Source: an uncultured Burkholderiales bacterium (lineage in GTDB: Bacteria; Pseudomonadota; Gammaproteobacteria; Burkholderiales; Burkholderiaceae_C). From it: a DNA stretch of 39,362 nt. Within the stretch, counting starts at the first letter, position 1. Every line of letters starts with the position of its first letter. Where the stretch lies: assembly GCA_903844825.1 (NCBI GenBank), contig CAIMVC010000292.1, positions 1 through 39,362 on the forward strand. Direction: 5' to 3'. Shown here in pieces: positions 25,222 through 33,879 of this stretch. Made by a program: the position numbers and the translations under genes. Under the pieces are notes generated by a model, which was given only the letters and a program-made list of their open reading frames with translations, was not told the DNA's origin and did not search any database.

Positions 25222-25695
25222 ATGGACGACGACACCATCAGTCCCCAATTTCACAGCTTGCTCAATTCTTTTTGCCAGGCGGTCGGGCTGCCGCTGGACG
25301 ATCAGGCGCTAGGCCTGGAGTTCGAGGCTGGCGGCCACACCGTGGTCGTGGCCGAAGATCCGCGCGCTGACGACAGGCTGCTGGTGGAGGTGCTTGTTGG
25401 CGGCGTGGGCGAGCTCCGCGAGGGCGCCGCCATGCTGCTGCACCAGCTCAACGATGCGGCCCGCCTGGAGCACGACTGGGTGGTCTCGATCAGCCCGGCA
25501 CAGGCCTTGCGCCTGCACACCCAGCAGCCAATTGCCAGCACCAGCGCCGGCGACCTTGAGGGCTTGCTGGCCGAGGGCATCGAGCGCGCTGCCGCCCTGG
25601 CCCAACTGCTTGCGTCCATGCCAGCCCGGGCGGGCGCCGACGAGCCTGCGCCCGTCAGGTTTGACCCCGCCGCAGCCGGAATGCTCAGGGCCTAA
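25222..25695 (+). CDS. CesT/SycE-like class I effector chaperone
   Basis: A 157-residue acidic protein with the CesT fold order: a helix FHSLLNSFCQAVGLPLDDQA, strands LGLEFEAGGHTVVVAE and DRLLVEVLVG, a helix MLLHQLNDAARLEHDWVVSI, and a C-terminal helix with LEGLLAEGIERAAALAQLLA. Effector chaperones of this class bind the N-terminal region of the adjacent effector as dimers. It lies 64 bp after the kinase-like gene, its likely client. The flexible tail after residue 135 is Ala/Pro-rich. Confidence 0.82.
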   Translation: MDDDTISPQFHSLLNSFCQAVGLPLDDQALGLEFEAGGHTVVVAEDPRADDRLLVEVLVGGVGELREGAAMLLHQLNDAARLEHDWVVSISPAQALRLHTQQPIASTSAGDLEGLLAEGIERAAALAQLLASMPARAGADEPAPVRFDPAAAGMLRA

Positions 25696-25696
25696 G

Positions 25697-25822
25697 TGGC
25701 GTCATGGCCGCAATCTCGGAGCCGCCGCCGAGGGCAGTTATTTGGCCATCCATTGCGGTGAGGGTTTCGGGCGCAGCGGCACCATACTGGCGTCGCTGCA
25801 GCTGCCGCTTGCCCGGCCTTGA
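25697..25822 (+). pseudogene. Tyrosine-phosphatase effector remnant (P-loop scar)
   Basis: The frame TGG CGT CAT ... ends at a TGA at 25820-25822. From about 25730 it encodes GSYLAIHCGEGFGRSGTILA SLQLPLARP. HCGEGFGRSGT (25751-25783) is a perfect Cys-X5-Arg-Ser/Thr phosphatase P-loop of the PTP/DUSP type, and it keeps the hydrophobic strand before it and the helix after it. No start codon or upstream phosphatase domain is present; the preceding DNA is the real chaperone gene in another frame. I read it as the scar of a deleted phosphatase gene, probably a T3SS effector given the location. It is too short to be active. Confidence 0.6.
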
Positions 25823-25831
25823 AGCAAGGCC
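25815..25831. terminator. Hairpin at the convergent junction
   Basis: GGCCTTG-AAG-CAAGGCC is a perfect 7-bp stem with a 3-base loop. It lies between the plus-strand chaperone/phosphatase scar and the 3' end of the minus-strand giant gene. It could stop transcription from both sides. There is no T-run on either side, so it is a weak candidate. Confidence 0.35.
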
Positions 25832-25846
25832 AAGCGCTGCGGCGCG

Positions 25847-28800
25847 CTAACCGATCACAGCCTGTTTGAGACTGCCGAGCAGGTCAGCGAGAGCGGGGGC
25901 TCGCGTGCTCGGGTCGTCGTCAATCAGCGGTACCGTGACACCGACTTCGGGCGATACCCACTCGAATTCCGACTCGCCCAGGGCAAAGGCTGCTGCGCCG
26001 GCCAGTAACTTGATGGCATCGGTGATGACGCCGCCTTTGCCCCAGCTGACTGGGTCCAGGTCAAGTTTGGCGCCGGCCTGTGCCTTGATGAAATACTCAA
26101 GTGAGGCATTGAGGTCCAGCACGTCCAGCGGCTGCGAAAACAAGTCGCCCACCAAGTTGGCCAGGCGCACCTTGCCGTCTGCGCCCGGGTTGGCCAGATC
26201 GAGTTGGGCATTGAGATTCAGGCCGGTACTGATCTGGGCAAAGGCGTTGGCAAACCGATCGGCGTTGCCAATTTCGGCCCTGAACAGGCCGCTGAGCGCC
26301 AGGTTGACATCAAGTTCTGGCAGATCGACCCAGGTGCCGCCGGTCAGGTAACGGTCATTGATGTAAAAGCCGTTGAGCAAAGCGGCAATGCCCGCGCCGA
26401 ACTCGCTGGCCGATACGTTTTCTCCCGCGTCCAGTTTGGACCACTCGATCAGGCCACCCGTGTCCACGCCAAAGGACAGGCGCGGTGTGACGTTGAACTC
26501 TGCTGTCGCCGAAATCGGTGCTGACAGGGGGTAGAAGGTGTTGATGATGTCCGAGTAACCAGTGGCCTTGATCAGGTCCAGGTTGAACAAGGACAGCGGC
26601 CCCGAGTTGAAAGAAAGAGCTTTCAGGTCGGGGTTGAAAGTCATCAGGTCCACCGGCTCGTCCATCCATAGTTTTTGCAGCAGAGCCGGGTCGCTGAGGA
26701 AGGGGAAGTCAAAGCCGTTGTCTTGCAGCCAGGTCCAGCACTCTTTCAGGGCCGGCGACTTGTCCAGCAGCGCCAGGAAAAAGCCCGACATGGCGTTGTC
26801 GCCCACAAGCTTGTCCAGCCCTTTGCCGTCCAGCGTGTTGAGGAAGGTCACCCGAGAATTGCTTGAGGACCAGGACGAATAGTCGCTAAACACGTAGGTC
26901 TTATTGGTGATGTTGTAGCTCTTGAGGTCGGCGATCACTTCTTTGACGGTGTCGTCGCTGAGTTTGTCGTAACCCAGCAAGCTCAGGTCACTCGAGGTCA
27001 GTTTCGGCGCGTAGTCGATGTAGGCCTTGTCGGTGTCCTCGCTGCGGCCAGCGGGGCGCCACCAGTCACCATGCTTGTCCCAGACAGTGCTGTCCTTCAT
27101 GGTGGTCATCAGGATGTCACGGGTCACGCCAATCAGCTTGTCGATCTGGTTGTAGCTGGCCACTTCGACCGGGTCGCGCGCCTTGATGATGTCTTGCAGC
27201 AGCGTCAGCTTGTAGGTGCTGTTGGTTTCTTTCATGCCGCCGGTGTTGGCGCGTGGAATGTACTCCAGGGTTTGGATAGGGCTTGAGCCCATCAGCGTGG
27301 CCATCGCCTTGTAAAAATCGGTGGGCGCCACGGTCTGGTCGTTGACCGTGTTCATGAAGGTCTGGCAGGCGTTGACCAAGTCGCCAATCTTCTTGGCCGA
27401 GTTGACATGCTCGCCCTTGATCGCGGTAGAGGCCAGCAAACTGGCAAACAGCGGTATCCAGTCGCTGCTCATGTTGCTGATGCCCAGCGTTTGAAAGTCC
27501 GACATCGTGATCGATTTGACATCGCCGGCGGAGTTGTTGTCTGTCGCTGCCAGGGTCTTGAATTCGTCGATCACTGCCACCGCCAGGCCGCTGCCAGTGG
27601 TTCCCCGCGCCTTGTTGTAGCTGTCGTTGCTGGCGTTGATGACCTTGGCGGCCGCGTCATAGAGGTCGGCAAACTTCTCGGGGCTGCGCCAGGTTCTGTC
27701 GTATGACCAGTCTCTGATGGCTTCGTTGGCCTCGGTCCTGACACTTTCTTGCTGGGACAAGATCGGCAGACCAATCAGCGCAAAGTCATTGAAGGTGAGG
27801 TGAAACTTCACCAGATCTTCGTCATCAGGGTTGTCAATTTCCCAGCCGCGGATATTGCCCTTGACCGTCTGGTTGGCCATCAGGTCCTCGATCTTTTTCT
27901 CGACGGTCCACAGCGCCTTGAGCTCGCTGTAGCTATCAATGTCCGAACGCTCCAGCGCATTGACGATGTCGTAGAGGATGTAGCTGGCAGCTTTACCGCC
28001 GTACTTGTAGTCGTCGTATTCGTGGCTGAAGGAGCCACCGCTCCAGTCAAGGCCCGTGCCATCAACGATCTTGCGCTCACCTTCTGTGATGACCCCCAGT
28101 TTGTAGAAGGTATCGCCCATGCTCTTGGCGTTCCAGCCGGGGTAGTCGCCTTTGCCGCTGACCATGTTTTGCAGGCGCACGTATTGCACGATTTCATCCA
28201 GATCGCTGGTGAAATCGACGCTGCTGAAGGTCTTCAAGACGGTCTCGTCCGACCAGTCCTTGGCAAAGACATTGCTCTTGCCGTCGCTGCCCTTTTTGTT
28301 GTTCAGGATGCTGGTGACCGCATCAATGCTCGTGAAGTCCACGCCCTTCGCGCCAGTTTTCTCGTAAGTGGAAACGGTGCTGAAGTCGACGCCGGCTTTG
28401 TCAAAAATCTGTGGCGACAGGGTTTGGGAGCTTGCCTTTCCGGCCTTGACCTGCTCGTAGATCAACTTGATGGCGTCGGTGCGGCTGAGGTAGTCGACCT
28501 CGCTGGCCGACGATGGCAAGCTGTAGTCGATGGATTTTTTGGCATAGGCGTTGCTGGTGGCGTCCAAGCTGCCGTTTTTGACGTCCCAGACATAGCTGCC
28601 CAGTGAAAACGACAGGGCGGTGCCACCGGTCTGGTCGATTTGGCTGACCTCGGTCAGGGCCTGGTTGTACAGACCGCGCAGGCTTTGCAATTGGTTGACG
28701 GCTTCGAGCACCTGCTCGGTGGTGTCCAGCGCTTTTTGGATCTGCTCGACCGGGCTGAGCTCATTGGGTGACGGACGGGTGACTGAATACGCGACCGAGT

Positions 28801-31800
28801 CCGCCACAGCTTTGACGAATTGGTAGGCGTCAAAGGGAATGCCGGTGGCGGCGGTGATGGCCGCGGACAGTCCCGCCATGGCGACATCCACCCCGTCGCG
28901 GTCCTTGAAGTCGTTCCAGAAGGCGGCAACGGTCAGCGCCAGTTCCTGGAAGGAGTCGACCGTCGAGCGCATGCTCTCAAACAAGGTGATCACGCCGTCG
29001 TTGTTGCGATCAAGCCCGGCTCGCAGGTCGGCCAGGGCGCTGTTGATGGCGTTGGCAGGTGCGTTGGCCACGCTGGTGATGAGATCCTCCACAAACCAGA
29101 GCCAGTCGGACACGTCGCCAGGTTCAATCGCCAGAGGCACCGGGTCCGCGGGCCAGGGCAGCGGGGCGTTGAGAAAGTCCTCCACAAAATACATCGGCGT
29201 CATCACCGTGTCGAGCAGGTTCAGCCCGGGCTCCATGGTTTTTTGCAGCACGGTCTGGGCGCCAATGCTGATGTCGTCGAAGTAGACCTTGCCGTAGTCC
29301 TGGCGGTCCTTGGTGCTGTCGCTCGAGTCGTAGTTCAGGGAAATCGGCACGGTCAGCTTGGTGCTGATTTGCGGGCTGAAAATGCTGATCAGGCTGTCGA
29401 TGTGGTCGAGCGCGCTGTCGGTGGCCCCGGCCGCAGTCAGCAAAAAGTCCGGCAGACCAGACTCGCCAATCGCGTCCCGGATGTTGATGTCGCCAATCGG
29501 GATGCCAGCAAGGTCCAGCTGCGCCAGCAACTGGGTTGACAGGCGTCCGTTGAGCTCGGCTTTGAGGGCATACCAGTCTGACAGCTTGAAGGCGCCGGCC
29601 GCGATCTGGTTGAAGAACTTGGCGGTGGTGTCCACGTCCATCGTCATCTTGTCGTTGACGGTGCCGTCGTTGTCCTTGAGGTAGACGCTGACCGAGCCCT
29701 CGATACCCGTGTTTTTGCGCGCGTCGGTGGACAGGGCGCGCGGGCTGTTGATGTCCGAGCCAGCCACGATCAGCGGGCCGAGCTGGCCGGCGACTTGCGA
29801 GCCTTCTTTCAGGCCGGCGTCGATCGACAGCTCGACCTTGGTCTTGGTGGTGTCGTAGACCAAGAACTTGTTGGCGTCTACCTTGCCTTCGAGGTTGATC
29901 TCCAGGGCCAGCTTGGCGCCCAGATTGGCATCAATGCGCGCCTGCGCGCCTTCAACGCCCACGCTGCCGAGCATGTCCAGGTTCAGGGCCTCGAACTCCA
30001 GCTTGGTGTTGAACTTGAACACGCCCGTGTCCGGCGTCAGGCTGAAAGAGTTGGGCCAGAAATTGGCCTTGTACTCGGCCCAGGAAGGAAGGTCGAACTG
30101 GGTGCCGGTGTTGCGGCCGATCATGACGCGGGGCGGCGAGGGCGTGCTGCGGACCGGGTCGGTGCCGGGGTCCGTGCCCGTGCCTGGGTCCGTACCGGTG
30201 CCGGGGTCAGTGCCGGTGCCGGGGTCAGTGCCCGTGCCGGGGTCGCTCGAGGTGCCGTCGTCCTCCCACCAGTCGAGTGTTGCGCCGCTGCTGGTGCCAC
30301 TGCTGGTGTTCGTGCTGGTGTCGAACGTGATGGTGTAGTCGTCGGCCGTCGGCTCGGTGTCGCTCATCAGGTCCTCAAGCGAGGGATAGGACGAGGCGGA
30401 CATCAGCATCGGCTCCTCCGAGGCGGACATCATCATCGGCTCGTCCGAGGCGGACATCAGCATGGGCGAGGCCATGGCGCGCAGCATCGGCTGCGGCGGG
30501 GCGCTGGAGACCAGGCGCGCGGTCGGAATCTGGGCCAGCATCTCGCTGATCACGTCCCAGATCATGGCGGACATCTCGTCGAGCGAGCCGATCAGCGGCA
30601 GATCCTGGTTGCCCAGCGACTGCAGCATCATCTGGATGGTCGTGCCCAGGGAGTCGGCCAGCTGCAAGGTGTTGCCGCCGACCTCTTGGCTGGCCACGCC
30701 GCTGACCTTGCCCGACTGGTCGGTCAATGTGACGCCGAGCTCATGCATGTTGGCCGTCATGGGAATCGTCACGCTGGCACTTCCGCTCAGAACGTCAGCG
30801 CGCGTCAGGGTGTGGGTGACCACCTGCTGGTCGGGCAGGGTGATCGTGAGCACATCGCCAATGGTGGCGGCGCTGCCGTCGGTGGCGCTGGTGTTCAGGC
30901 TGATCACCACGCTGGGCATCTGGCCCAGGGCGGTGGGCGAGATCATCTTGATGGTGGGTGCCTCGGGCGCCACGGTGTCCATGGCCAGACCCTGAGCCTG
31001 GCTGATGCCGTGGGTGCTGGTGGCCGCTCCGATCGGCGCCAGTGCGCCCTGCAGGTCGCCAACCAGGGCGGCCGCGTCGCCATCGGGTGCGCCCTGCGCC
31101 ACCAGCGCGTGCAGCAGGTCGCTGCCGCTCAGGTCCATCACGCCGCTGCCGCTGCTGGCGTGCTCGGCCAGGCTGTTGGCCAGGCTGCTGACCAGGTTTT
31201 GCTGCACGTCCGGGTCGCTGGAGACCTTGCTGATCAAGGTGGCGATCTTGGCGGCGGCGATTTGCAGCTTGAGCGCGTCGGCACTGTTGCCCACCAGCGG
31301 GTTGAAGTTGTTCAGGTCCACGCCGGGCAGGCCCAGCGCGAGGGCCAGCTGGGCGCCGGCCTGCTGGGCGCTCAGGCTGCCATTCGAGTCCGCCACCAGC
31401 GACGCAATCAAGGTGGTCACCGGGTTGATGACCAGCGCGCCCTCGGGTGCCTTGAGCACCATGGTGTTGGCAATGCCGGTGTCGGTGTTGACGCCACCCA
31501 CGGCCATGATCGGGCCGCTCTGGATGATGTTCTTGAGGATGAAGCGGCCATCGGCGTCGGTCATGACGCCGGTGTACTCGGCGTCTTCGGCCACACCATT
31601 GCGGTTGGCGTCGACGTAGATACGCGCGCCGCGAATGTAGCCGTCGGCCACCAGGCCTTGCTCAAAGCTGAGCACGTCATTGCCGTTGACGCTCTGAATG
31701 GCGCGGCTGTCATTGCCGGCGCTGTCGCTGTAGCGCACGCTGAACGGGTTGGCGCTGAGGTCGCCATCGAGTTGCAGGGTCAGCAGGCGGGCGCTGCTTG

Positions 31801-33475
31801 ACAGGCTGACACCGGTGACAGCTAAGCCCGCGCTGCCCTGGGTCACAACAAAGCGCGCCAGCAGCGGCGCCAGGTCGGCGGGGCTGCCGGCAAAAGCGGC
31901 CGCATCCAGCGCCTGGTCAAAGCTCAGGCTGACAGTGTTGGCACTGGCGCTGCCGGTGATGGTGAGCAGGCCGGGCCGGCTCGTGTTGGCGGGCAAGGCG
32001 GCCATGCTCGCGCCGCTGCCGGTGTTGCCCAGCAGGTCGGTGAAGCACTGGTCGGCCACGCTCAGGGAAATGCTGCTGCCAGCCGGCAGATCAGCGTCGG
32101 GCGTGAGCGTGGCGACCAGGGTTTGCCCGCCGTCGCTGCTGCGCAAATCGCTTAAGGTGCCAGCCGTGACGCTCACGTCAGACAGGTCAAAGCCGATAAC
32201 CTTTTCGCTAAAGCTGAAGGTCACCGCTGTGCTGGTGTCGGCGCCCAGGCCGCTGGCGGCGCTGGTGATCGACAGCAACAGCGGCGCCCGGGTGTCCACC
32301 GGCAGGGCACTGAGTTGGCCGGCCGTGCCGGCGTTGCCGGCCAGGTCGCGGTAGGCCGCCGCCAGCACGCTGATCGTGCTGGTGGTGGCGGCCAGGTCGG
32401 CCGTGGGGGTGAAGAGGGCGGTGAAGTTTTGGCCGCCGTCGGTGTCCTGCAAGTCGCTGAGCACGCCGGTGCCGGCGCTCAGGCCGAGGTCGATGAGTTC
32501 AAAGCCCTGCACCTTTTCGCTAAAGCGCAAGCTGATCAGCGCCGTCTCGCCGCCCTTGACGCTGGCCTGGCTGCTGCTGATCTGCAGGCTGGGCGCTTGC
32601 GTGTCAATGGCCATGGGCGCCAGAGTGGCACCCGAGCCCGGGTTGCCAGCGTTGTCGCTGTAGCTGGCGTCGGCGACGGTGAGCGTCGCGCTGGTGGCGG
32701 CCAGATTGGCCGTGGGCGTGAAGACGGCGGTGAACGTGCGGCCACTGTCCAGGCTTTGCAGTTCGCTGAGCGCACCGCCGCTGACGGCGATGTCGGTCAG
32801 CTCAAAACTTTTCACTTTCTCGCTGAAGCTGAAGGTGATCAGGGCTGTCTCGCCGGCTTTGAGCGCTTGGGCGCTGCTGCTGATTCGCAGGGTCGGGGGC
32901 GTGGTGTCGGCCATGACGGCGGCCACAACGGCCACGCCTGCGGCCGCGCCCAGCGCTGCGGTCAGGCCCGAGCCGATCGACCAGCCGGTGCTGCCAGCGG
33001 CCACGGCCTGAGTGGCTGCAGCACTGCCGGCGGCTGCGCTGGCCGCCGTGCCGCTGCCTGCGCTGCCCGCCGCAACGCCTGTGGCGTCGGCCAGCAGCCA
33101 GCTGTGGCCCAAGGTGGCGCTGCCCTCGCTCAGGGGCGATGACGTCGCGCTGTCTTGCTGCCCGTCAAAGTCAAAAACTGTCTGCGTTGTGGCGCTGGCG
33201 GCGGCCTGGGAGCTGGGTGTCAGTGACTGGGCGTCTTGCACAGGCTCAAGGCGTTCCTGGCCGGCGGCCTCGTCGACGTTGGTGGCGTCCGGGTCTTGCG
33301 AGCCGCGGCGCTTGCGAAAGGGTGCGGCCTTGCCGTCTTGGGCTGGCAGCCGCGGGTCCGGGCGGGCGCCGTCTGCGCGCAGTGCGGTGCCACCCGGTGT
33401 CTTGTCCGTCTGCTGCGCCCCAGGCTGGGTCTCAGGGCTGCTTGGCTCGGACTTTTCGGCTTGGGGCTGACGCAT
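25847..33475 (-). CDS. Giant Ig-repeat protein (2542 aa), adhesin or exported T3SS-associated protein
   Basis: Residues 1-120 are polar and disordered, with no Sec signal. A WLLA motif (126-129) and an Ala/Gly-rich hydrophobic segment (about 130-189) follow. Then come at least three Bap-type Ig-like repeats of ~100 residues (from 190, each with TFSFSEKV-like strands and DxAGN ends), a further Ig-like region, and an SdrB-like segment with DANRNGVAEDAEYTG. Next are a Met-rich repeat (near 1000-1040) and a DPGTGT linker (near 1075-1110). About 1400 unrecognised residues follow, containing one perfect EF-hand loop (1489-1500). There are no RTX repeats. The ATG has an AAGGAAG ribosome site. Route of export is open: type I or type III. 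Confidence 0.85.
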   Translation of the reverse strand: MRQPQAEKSEPSSPETQPGAQQTDKTPGGTALRADGARPDPRLPAQDGKAAPFRKRRGSQDPDATNVDEAAGQERLEPVQDAQSLTPSSQAAASATTQTVFDFDGQQDSATSSPLSEGSATLGHSWLLADATGVAAGSAGSGTAASAAAGSAAATQAVAAGSTGWSIGSGLTAALGAAAGVAVVAAVMADTTPPTLRISSSAQALKAGETALITFSFSEKVKSFELTDIAVSGGALSELQSLDSGRTFTAVFTPTANLAATSATLTVADASYSDNAGNPGSGATLAPMAIDTQAPSLQISSSQASVKGGETALISLRFSEKVQGFELIDLGLSAGTGVLSDLQDTDGGQNFTALFTPTADLAATTSTISVLAAAYRDLAGNAGTAGQLSALPVDTRAPLLLSITSAASGLGADTSTAVTFSFSEKVIGFDLSDVSVTAGTLSDLRSSDGGQTLVATLTPDADLPAGSSISLSVADQCFTDLLGNTGSGASMAALPANTSRPGLLTITGSASANTVSLSFDQALDAAAFAGSPADLAPLLARFVVTQGSAGLAVTGVSLSSSARLLTLQLDGDLSANPFSVRYSDSAGNDSRAIQSVNGNDVLSFEQGLVADGYIRGARIYVDANRNGVAEDAEYTGVMTDADGRFILKNIIQSGPIMAVGGVNTDTGIANTMVLKAPEGALVINPVTTLIASLVADSNGSLSAQQAGAQLALALGLPGVDLNNFNPLVGNSADALKLQIAAAKIATLISKVSSDPDVQQNLVSSLANSLAEHASSGSGVMDLSGSDLLHALVAQGAPDGDAAALVGDLQGALAPIGAATSTHGISQAQGLAMDTVAPEAPTIKMISPTALGQMPSVVISLNTSATDGSAATIGDVLTITLPDQQVVTHTLTRADVLSGSASVTIPMTANMHELGVTLTDQSGKVSGVASQEVGGNTLQLADSLGTTIQMMLQSLGNQDLPLIGSLDEMSAMIWDVISEMLAQIPTARLVSSAPPQPMLRAMASPMLMSASDEPMMMSASEEPMLMSASSYPSLEDLMSDTEPTADDYTITFDTSTNTSSGTSSGATLDWWEDDGTSSDPGTGTDPGTGTDPGTGTDPGTGTDPGTDPVRSTPSPPRVMIGRNTGTQFDLPSWAEYKANFWPNSFSLTPDTGVFKFNTKLEFEALNLDMLGSVGVEGAQARIDANLGAKLALEINLEGKVDANKFLVYDTTKTKVELSIDAGLKEGSQVAGQLGPLIVAGSDINSPRALSTDARKNTGIEGSVSVYLKDNDGTVNDKMTMDVDTTAKFFNQIAAGAFKLSDWYALKAELNGRLSTQLLAQLDLAGIPIGDINIRDAIGESGLPDFLLTAAGATDSALDHIDSLISIFSPQISTKLTVPISLNYDSSDSTKDRQDYGKVYFDDISIGAQTVLQKTMEPGLNLLDTVMTPMYFVEDFLNAPLPWPADPVPLAIEPGDVSDWLWFVEDLITSVANAPANAINSALADLRAGLDRNNDGVITLFESMRSTVDSFQELALTVAAFWNDFKDRDGVDVAMAGLSAAITAATGIPFDAYQFVKAVADSVAYSVTRPSPNELSPVEQIQKALDTTEQVLEAVNQLQSLRGLYNQALTEVSQIDQTGGTALSFSLGSYVWDVKNGSLDATSNAYAKKSIDYSLPSSASEVDYLSRTDAIKLIYEQVKAGKASSQTLSPQIFDKAGVDFSTVSTYEKTGAKGVDFTSIDAVTSILNNKKGSDGKSNVFAKDWSDETVLKTFSSVDFTSDLDEIVQYVRLQNMVSGKGDYPGWNAKSMGDTFYKLGVITEGERKIVDGTGLDWSGGSFSHEYDDYKYGGKAASYILYDIVNALERSDIDSYSELKALWTVEKKIEDLMANQTVKGNIRGWEIDNPDDEDLVKFHLTFNDFALIGLPILSQQESVRTEANEAIRDWSYDRTWRSPEKFADLYDAAAKVINASNDSYNKARGTTGSGLAVAVIDEFKTLAATDNNSAGDVKSITMSDFQTLGISNMSSDWIPLFASLLASTAIKGEHVNSAKKIGDLVNACQTFMNTVNDQTVAPTDFYKAMATLMGSSPIQTLEYIPRANTGGMKETNSTYKLTLLQDIIKARDPVEVASYNQIDKLIGVTRDILMTTMKDSTVWDKHGDWWRPAGRSEDTDKAYIDYAPKLTSSDLSLLGYDKLSDDTVKEVIADLKSYNITNKTYVFSDYSSWSSSNSRVTFLNTLDGKGLDKLVGDNAMSGFFLALLDKSPALKECWTWLQDNGFDFPFLSDPALLQKLWMDEPVDLMTFNPDLKALSFNSGPLSLFNLDLIKATGYSDIINTFYPLSAPISATAEFNVTPRLSFGVDTGGLIEWSKLDAGENVSASEFGAGIAALLNGFYINDRYLTGGTWVDLPELDVNLALSGLFRAEIGNADRFANAFAQISTGLNLNAQLDLANPGADGKVRLANLVGDLFSQPLDVLDLNASLEYFIKAQAGAKLDLDPVSWGKGGVITDAIKLLAGAAAFALGESEFEWVSPEVGVTVPLIDDDPSTRAPALADLLGSLKQAVIG
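28976..29011 (-). other. EF-hand calcium loop in the giant protein
   Basis: The 12-residue stretch DRNNDGVITLFE matches the canonical EF-hand loop at every key position: D1, N3, D5, G6, I8 and E12. It is a single loop amid helical sequence. It may bind calcium and control folding outside the cell, as in other large secreted proteins. Confidence 0.6.
30157..30246 (-). repeat. 18-bp tandem repeats encoding a (DPGTGT) linker
   Basis: About five units of 18 bp in the giant gene encode Asp-Pro-Gly-Thr-Gly-Thr. The repeat separates the N-terminal Ig-like part from the C-terminal 1400 residues. Units are nearly identical, so copy number may vary in the population. Because 18 is a multiple of three, length changes would keep the reading frame. 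Confidence 0.8.
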
Positions 33476-33630
33476 GGCGGACTTCCTTGAGGTATCAAAT
33501 TGTCATAAAGTGTGTCAATTGTAGTTGTGATAATTTGAAGAACAAGAGCGGGTTTCGTCAATTTCGTGAAATTAGAGCCCAGCCGCGCCCACTATGCAGC
33601 CAGGCATCGGGAGGCGGCCAGCGTGCGGGT
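33476..33630 (-). promoter_or_regulatory. Upstream region and probable promoter of the giant Ig-repeat gene
   Basis: This AT-rich stretch precedes the 2542-residue gene. On the minus strand a consensus TTGACA lies at 33513-33518. A possible -10 (TGATAC, 33492-33497) is only 15 bp away, so the exact -10 is uncertain. An AAGGAAG ribosome site is present just before the ATG. No gene is seen in this part. Confidence 0.5.
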
Positions 33631-33879
33631 TCAGGGGAACCACTGATCGAGCTGATCGAGCTGGTCGAGTTGGGCGAGTTGGGCGAGTTGGGCGAGTTGG
33701 GCGAGTTGGGCGTTGCTCAGTGGCTCGCCGGCGCAAAGGCTTTGCAGGTGCTTGAGGACGTCCTCTGCCGGGCTGGCGTCAAGGCGCTGAAAAGCTGCCG
33801 AAACACCCTGGCCGCCTGTGAGTTGGAAGATGGTGGTGGGTATGGTCGGCCTCGAATTTTTGCTAGGAAAAAGCGTCGC
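33631..33879 (-). pseudogene. In-frame extension behind the stop of the 826-aa protein, with 9-bp repeats
   Basis: After the TGA of the 826-residue gene the same frame stays open for 82 codons to a TGA at 33631. It contains no ATG, GTG or TTG, so it is hard to see as a separate gene. It encodes a protein-like sequence (QGVSAAFQRLDASPAEDVLK, then HLQSLCAGEPLS) followed by (AQL)5(DQL)2DQW from a 9-bp tandem repeat. The simplest reading is that the 826-residue protein once had, or in some strains has, a longer C-terminus cut by this TGA. Read-through or a non-standard start cannot be excluded. Confidence 0.5.
33649..33711. repeat. 9-bp tandem repeat, seven units
   Basis: Five identical GAGTTGGGC units (33667-33711) follow two variant units (GAGCTGATC and GAGCTGGTC, 33649-33666). 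On the minus strand they encode (Ala-Gln-Leu)5 and (Asp-Gln-Leu)2. Identity among the five units suggests recent slippage. Confidence 0.9.

Noticed and set aside
29795-31801. 668-codon open frame on the plus strand opposite the giant gene
   Set aside because: It lies wholly within the giant coding sequence, with shadow-type composition (His/Arg/Gly/Gln) and no recognisable domain.
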